Assembly: GCA_016206725.1 (NCBI GenBank) | Contig: JACQRA010000126.1 | Coordinates: 1-5,393, forward strand | Direction of reading: 5' to 3' | Source of the DNA: Candidatus Omnitrophota bacterium | GTDB lineage: Bacteria; Omnitrophota; Gorgyraeia; Aquiviventales; Aquiviventaceae | DNA: 5,393 nt | Shown: positions 5,309 through 5,393 of the stretch, one piece after another | Layout of the letters: each line of letters begins with the position of its first letter | How positions within the stretch are numbered: the stretch's first letter is position 1 | Made by a program: the position numbers and the translations under genes | The notes under the pieces: model-generated | What the model was told of the DNA's origin: nothing | What the model saw: only the letters and a program-made list of their open reading frames with translations | Databases searched by the model: none

Positions 5309-5393
5309 GCAGCTTTCGAGAGCGACTCTCAGACCTCCTCATTTCGAAGGGATTGGTCACGAAGGAGCAGCTCAGCGACCTGCTGAAAGAAGC
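5305..5393 (+). CDS. N-terminus of another MshEN-type protein, probably PilB/GspE-like (partial)
   Basis: The ATG at 5305 opens a frame that runs off the right edge. The visible part is MSSFRERLSDLL, then ISKGLVTKEQLSDLLKEA. It aligns without gaps to the PilB N-terminus (RLAQLLVSKRLVTPEQLQEAL), so it starts with MshEN motif I, here at residues 7-30. The motif has R7 and G16 but Ser for the first Gly and Ala at the final Gln position, so c-di-GMP binding is doubtful. A GGGAG lies seven bases upstream, within the right arm of the hairpin. It could be a second stand-alone MshEN protein, a second PilB/GspE ATPase, or a recent duplicate. The visible 29 codons cannot decide. Confidence 0.85.
   Translation, partial: MSSFRERLSDLLISKGLVTKEQLSDLLKE

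Overview
The window is the 5' part of a plus-strand type IV pilus motor operon. At nearly every level it appears wired to the second messenger c-di-GMP. It is fairly GC-rich with tightly packed genes. The PilT/PilB motors, the stand-alone MshEN domain, the c-di-GMP riboswitch and the heptanucleotide and palindromic intergenic repeats suggest an environmental Gram-negative bacterium. Nitrospirota (Nitrospira-like) is my best guess and a deltaproteobacterial lineage is the alternative. This is inference from gene style, not proof.

Layout. At 1-41 lie the first codons of a divergent minus-strand gene that leaves the window. Bases 42-241 form a control region: overlapping divergent -10 elements near 53-77, then a class I c-di-GMP riboswitch (GEMM-I) at about 103-244. 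Its third helix is lengthened by a palindrome of 7-base repeats (160-206). Next come a 94-aa ribbon-helix-helix-like protein (242-526), a two-TM HAMP/GAF-like/degenerate-GGDEF protein (519-1970), the retraction ATPase PilT (1972-3048), a free-standing MshEN c-di-GMP-binding domain (3074-3532), the extension ATPase PilB (3519-5246), a possible 21-codon linking ORF inside a palindromic repeat (5243-5308), and the start of another MshEN-type protein (5305 to the window end).

How it works together (inference). The riboswitch would adjust expression of the whole operon to c-di-GMP. The membrane GGDEF protein has lost the residues needed for synthesis, so it is more likely a sensor or scaffold than an enzyme. 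PilB and PilT extend and retract the pilus. The stand-alone MshEN protein keeps two essentially intact 24-residue c-di-GMP motifs, while the N-terminal domain fused to PilB has decayed ones. Ligand sensing may therefore have been moved to a partner protein. Spacing is tight: overlaps of 8, 14 and 4 bases and gaps of 1 and 25 bases, which points to one transcript with translational coupling.

The most notable non-coding points are the enlarged riboswitch whose closing helix contains the start codon, and a dispersed-repeat-like palindrome. The palindrome's right end supplies the start codon of the last gene and hides its ribosome binding site, and a similar half-copy precedes the stand-alone MshEN gene.
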